Shown here: in pieces, positions 60,182 to 64,000 of the stretch | Numbering within the stretch: the first letter of the stretch is position 1 | Layout: each line of letters begins with the position of its first letter | Source: Gamsiella multidivaricata | Lineage: Eukaryota; Mortierellomycota; Mortierellomycetes; Mortierellales; Mortierellaceae | Assembly (NCBI RefSeq): GCF_025024155.1 | Contig: NW_026251756.1 | Coordinates: forward strand, 124,001-188,000 | DNA length: 64,000 bases | Direction: 5' to 3' | Position numbers and translations under genes: made by a program | Notes under the pieces: generated by a model | What the model saw: only the letters and a program-made list of their open reading frames with translations | Databases searched by the model: none | What the model was told of the DNA's origin: nothing

Positions 60182-62242
60182 ATGCACAGGACACTGCAAC
60201 AGTTGACAAGAGTGCGTCAGCAGCTCGCACGCAGGACAGACCAGTGCACACTCACAACCATCCATAATCCAACATATCGATCCCATGGAGCAAGCAGAGT
60301 CTGGCGAGCCATTCCTCCGACGCATTCGGCCACTCGCTTCTCCACCTCTGCAATATGCCAGGCCGTCAGGACCATGAACCTCGACGACCTCGAAGTAGAT
60401 ACTCTGGATGAACCGAAAACTCGTCAGAAAACCTCAATACCACCGCGGCCATCGTTACTATCACCATCTAATGTTGCAACGCAATCAGCGTCCGAGCAGG
60501 AGGCCTCCGAATTTTTCGATCCAACTATTGTCGCCCCAGAACAGATTAAAGAGTTCAGAGATCTCTACGAACAGGTCCGGCACTCCAAGGACCCTGACGA
60601 TCAGGAAAAGATCCTATTCGCTTACAGGTCCATCGCAGATGACCCCGACATTTTTTCTCAACTTCAGCCTATCGACTTTATGTACGCACTCAATTCCTGC
60701 AGAAATCTCCTCAAGGTTGTCCCTCGGATGCGCCGGATCCTCGAGGATGTCGAGAAGGCCGGCTTTGGTAATATTCCTGAGATGTATCATATCCTCCTCA
60801 AGGTGTACGTCAAGCTATCGGACTTCAAGAATTGTGGCAACCTTGTCGATGAGATGAAGCGCAAGGGAGTCGATTTCAACACCGCGACCTATCATATTTT
60901 GCTCGACGTCTGCAGGCACGAGAGGAGTCTCCGGAACGCTGTCGGCTTGTTGGCTCAGATGCGGAAGCGCAATGTCGAGGTCACGGCCTCAACCTACCTG
61001 ATCATGCTGACCATCTGTGCTCGTGTCAAGAACGCACGGCTGGCGAGGGAGTACTTTGACGAAATGCCACTCCTGGGACTCGAGCAGGAGCCGGTCCATT
61101 ACAACGCTTTGCTGAATGCCTATGCACACGCACGCAACCTCGACGGTGCTAAGCAGGTGTTCCGGATGATGGAGGATGATGGCATCCCCGTGGACTATTA
61201 CACCTATACGGCCATGATCAAGGCTCTAAAGGGCGCCAGGCGATATGTCGAGGCTAACACGTTGGTCAGCAGCCTGGGGGCGAACGGGACGAAACCGAAC
61301 GCCAAGATTTTGGTCGCCCAGGGCAAGGAACCCTTAGATATCATGAATGAGTGCACCAGCAATAATGTTGAGATGGCCCAGCACGATTTCAATATGCTGA
61401 TTATTCAGGCCCTCAAGCGTAATCGGTTTGCTCAGGTACCAGAACTCATGGAGCAAATGCAGAAGCGTGGACATCGACCCAATGTTTTCACCTTCACAGC
61501 TATGATCGACGCGGATATCAAAATGGGCAAGTACTACGAGGCCAAGGAGATCTTCCAGGCGATGCAACAGGCCAACATCCAGCCGGACGTGATCGCATAC
61601 TCCGCCATGATCTCAGGCGCACTGTCTCAGGCGAGCGTGAACGAGTCCCTAGAGCTCCTCAAGGCCATGGTCGGTGACGGTCTCCTGCCCAACCTGCACA
61701 CCTTCAACTCCTTACTCTCCGCCAGTGTAGGCGAGATTGGAATCGACTCCTTGAAGGTCATTCGCGAAACAATGCAGGCACTTCATATCCGACCGGATCA
61801 GCGATCTTTCAACGCCCTGCTATCTGCCTACGCCCTCCAAGGAGACATGGATGAGATGTTGCGATCATTGGAGGACATGAAGCGATCTAAAGTCGCCCCC
61901 GACGCTCTCACGTATTCGATCCTCATCTCGGGGTTTCTTCAGAACGGTGACCTGCGATACGCCATGGAGTGGTACTACAAGATGATGGATGGAGGATTCG
62001 TGCCTGCAACCTTTGTGTTCAACAACTTGATGGCGGCCCTGCACGGATCCGGTCAAGGTCAGCAAGTTCTTCTGATGTGGGCTGAGATGGATCGTATTGA
62101 TATTAAGAAGAATGAGCAATCGTTCGAGATTGCGCTGGAGGCCTGCGAAAAGTTTGATCTGCACGATGCACGCCCACAGATCGAGGAGCAGCTGAAAACA
62201 TATCTCGCATCCCGATACCTCTCCGGCTCTAAGAGGCATTAA
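60182..62242 (+). CDS. Mitochondrial pentatricopeptide-repeat (PPR) protein
   Basis: A single intronless frame of 686 residues starts MHRTLQQLTRVRQQLARRT, Arg-rich and lacking acidic residues, as in a mitochondrial presequence. From about residue 170 onward there are tandem 35-residue PPR motifs, for example YHILLDVCRHERSLRNAV, YNALLNAYAHARNLDGAK, YTAMIKALKGARRYVEA, FTAMIDADIKMGKYYEA, YSAMISGALSQASVNES and YSILISGFLQNGDLRYAM. I count about ten or eleven. PPR proteins bind organellar RNA and act in its processing, stability or translation; the specific target cannot be read from sequence. The lack of introns is unusual among its neighbours. Confidence 0.9.
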   Translation: MHRTLQQLTRVRQQLARRTDQCTLTTIHNPTYRSHGASRVWRAIPPTHSATRFSTSAICQAVRTMNLDDLEVDTLDEPKTRQKTSIPPRPSLLSPSNVATQSASEQEASEFFDPTIVAPEQIKEFRDLYEQVRHSKDPDDQEKILFAYRSIADDPDIFSQLQPIDFMYALNSCRNLLKVVPRMRRILEDVEKAGFGNIPEMYHILLKVYVKLSDFKNCGNLVDEMKRKGVDFNTATYHILLDVCRHERSLRNAVGLLAQMRKRNVEVTASTYLIMLTICARVKNARLAREYFDEMPLLGLEQEPVHYNALLNAYAHARNLDGAKQVFRMMEDDGIPVDYYTYTAMIKALKGARRYVEANTLVSSLGANGTKPNAKILVAQGKEPLDIMNECTSNNVEMAQHDFNMLIIQALKRNRFAQVPELMEQMQKRGHRPNVFTFTAMIDADIKMGKYYEAKEIFQAMQQANIQPDVIAYSAMISGALSQASVNESLELLKAMVGDGLLPNLHTFNSLLSASVGEIGIDSLKVIRETMQALHIRPDQRSFNALLSAYALQGDMDEMLRSLEDMKRSKVAPDALTYSILISGFLQNGDLRYAMEWYYKMMDGGFVPATFVFNNLMAALHGSGQGQQVLLMWAEMDRIDIKKNEQSFEIALEACEKFDLHDARPQIEEQLKTYLASRYLSGSKRH

Positions 62243-62488
62243 ACCATTTGCAATGCACAGCATCCATTACGCCCTTTTGCTTTGCTTTACTTTGTTTCTT
62301 TAATGGTGTTGTCAGTCTATGTATGTGGAGGAAGGCTATGATATTCATGGCATCATGTCCGTACTTAAAGTCATCTCGTTGGTTGGTTGTTAGATTGCGT
62401 GGGTGTATCTGGTCGATTCATTCCATCTCCGGTCCCATGAAGGTAGAACAAAGGATGAGTACTCCTTCAGTCCCGGAAATTACCCTGT

Positions 62489-63819
62489 CTATGAAGGCGG
62501 GGCAGGGGCTTTACCCTTTTTTTCCTCCTCCTCGCGTGCGATACGCGCCTCCATCGCCTTAACAGCCCATCCCTTCATGTCAACCTCTACATCCTCGTAC
62601 TTTGTCAAAAAAGGATGCTCCTGTTGAAGTTCAATAGAATCGTTAATACATGAATCGGACATAGGGGCCAATACAACAGAAAGAAATATCAAGTCCATGG
62701 TCACGTAACGTACCAGCAGCGCAGCATATGTAGGACGGTCCTTCGCGTCCTTGAGTAAGCAGAGTGCGACAAAGGCACGAGCGTCCTCCGAGTAGGTGTC
62801 GGGAAGAGCGGGTGGGGGGCTGCCGACAATGGCACTCAGCTGTGCAAAGACGCTGTTGTACTTCTCGGGCGGATATGGATATGATCCTTCTGCGGTCTCC
62901 AAAATCGACAAACCAAGTGACCAGACGTCGGACTGAACAGTGTAGGTCTGACCCTGTGAGATACGCTCAGGCTAATGATCGATTGAATTCAAGGAACGAG
63001 CAAGGACCAAAAAAGTGTTAATAACAATGAAGTTCTGCATCAGGGTTGATCGTGTAAGCATCGCCGAAATGATTTCACGTACTGCCATGTAACTCTGGCA
63101 TCCAATGTGGGTCTTGGCTAAAGACTGGACAAGCTGACCCGAGACACCGAAATCACACAACTTCACTTGTCCCTGCGAATTGATGAGAACGTTGGTTGGC
63201 TTGACATCTATACATCACGATTGCAGTAACGTTGGGGAGACGTTTTATGAAAATTATCAGTAAATCAGCGTGGCCTTCCAAAATGTCGCTCTAAGAGCCC
63301 ATTTTCATTACGCGATACTGGACATTAGTTTCAATTTCGAACGAGAAGGCCGCCATTTAGTACCTCGATGAATGATAGACAGCTCGTCCTTTAGGAACTT
63401 GAGTCCCTTGACCATCTATCGAATATTACACAAAGAAGCAATATGGTCCAGTGAGTTGAGAGCGCTGATTGCTGTCATTTCGTATTGATTGGTTGGTTGG
63501 TTGGTTTCCGGGAGAGCTAAAAAAATATAATAGAAGCGATTTCTGGCAAGCGTATTTCCACATTTTACATTTCCACATGTCCCGCAAATTGATTCATACC
63601 GAGAGGGTGATACTTGAGAGGACATCCTCAGGAACGCCAATTTGATACAGCTTATCCAAAGATCCAGCATCCATGTACTCCATGCAGTAGTACACACACG
63701 TCTCGATGAAGAATGCGCCATAAAAGTCGACAATGTAGGGGCTTTGTGACTTGTGGAGGACATCCAACTCCATAAGAATTGAGTTCAATTTGCTCTGATC
63801 CAACTCTAAGCGAGTTTCC
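62489..63819 (-). CDS. MAP kinase kinase, PBS2/Wis1 type (N-terminus beyond window)
   Basis: This is the 3' part of a dual-specificity MAPKK. The first visible exon (after the acceptor CCATAG at about 63820) begins [19 protein letters not shown], followed by [19 protein letters not shown] and [14 protein letters not shown]. Next are [58 protein letters not shown] with an intron then [20 protein letters not shown]. The Ser/Thr spacing in the activation loop (SLAKTHIG) and the IGVPEDVL stretch fit the osmostress MAPKK Pbs2/Wis1, acting above a Hog1/p38-type MAPK. The C-terminus is short and charged, ending GKAPAPPS with the stop at 62489-62491. The glycine loop and catalytic Lys exon lie off the right edge or in sequence I could not link. 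Confidence 0.9.
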
Positions 63820-64000
63820 TATGGAGAATAAGGGGAAACAGAGTGTACATGGAGTGAGATAAAAGTGAATTAGTTGCAATTCGATCGTGAAAAAATGGGC
63901 ACCAGTGGTACGTTAAAGTGATAATACACATGATGGAAAGTTTCGATCCAGCACCAGCCTAGCCACGATGAGGATTATTGCAATTTTCATAATAGTGAAC
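63820..64000 (-). other. Intron of the MAPKK gene reaching the right edge
   Basis: The remaining bases show no exon matching the expected MAMK segment before ETRLELDQ. They are most simply read as intron sequence running off the window. Confidence 0.5.

Overview
This is nuclear DNA of a filamentous fungus. Nearly every gene is broken by short GT-AG introns (roughly 50-150 nt), promoters carry CT-rich tracts, and gene content is broadly conserved eukaryotic. An oleaginous early-diverging fungus of the Mortierella type (Mucoromycota) is my best guess. It rests on protein style, intron density and the presence of a DDX20/Gemin3-like helicase; it is inference, not proof. Coordinates below are for coding spans including introns.

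Left part (1-14.3 kb): the 3' end of a WDR59/Sea3-like GATOR2 subunit (+); a long-chain acyl-CoA synthetase ending in the peroxisomal signal SKL (-); a 2.7-kb intergenic region holding a 147-bp foldback MITE; and a complete six-exon acetyl-CoA carboxylase (+). Fatty-acid activation and fatty-acid synthesis genes are therefore divergently arranged.

Middle (14.4-31 kb): a very large VPS13 lipid-transfer gene (-). It is followed by a decayed two-gene PIF/Harbinger-type DNA transposon (Myb/SANT-like gene on +, DDE transposase on -, facing each other) and a SET/NAP-family histone chaperone (-).

31-43 kb: a tight run of housekeeping genes: M16 metallopeptidase (+), DDX20-like DEAD-box helicase (-), syntaxin-8-like SNARE (+), quinolinate phosphoribosyltransferase (+) and proteasome lid subunit Rpn12 (-).

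44-52 kb: a CAMK-type protein kinase (+), a decayed unidentified gene, two diverged copies of a roughly 270-bp repeat, a UBC4/UBC5-type E2 enzyme (-), tRNA-Phe (-) and tRNA-Val (+).

Right part (52-64 kb): a two-exon protein with an AMPK-beta-type glycogen-binding domain and a C-terminal membrane anchor (-); the TORC2 subunit Sin1/Avo1 (-), head to head with a mitochondrial PPR protein (+); and a PBS2/Wis1-type MAP kinase kinase (-) cut by the right edge.

I found no evidence for a wholly new multi-gene system. The most unusual items are the predicted tail-anchored glycogen-binding protein, the mutated Harbinger relic, the foldback MITE and the unexplained duplicated repeat.
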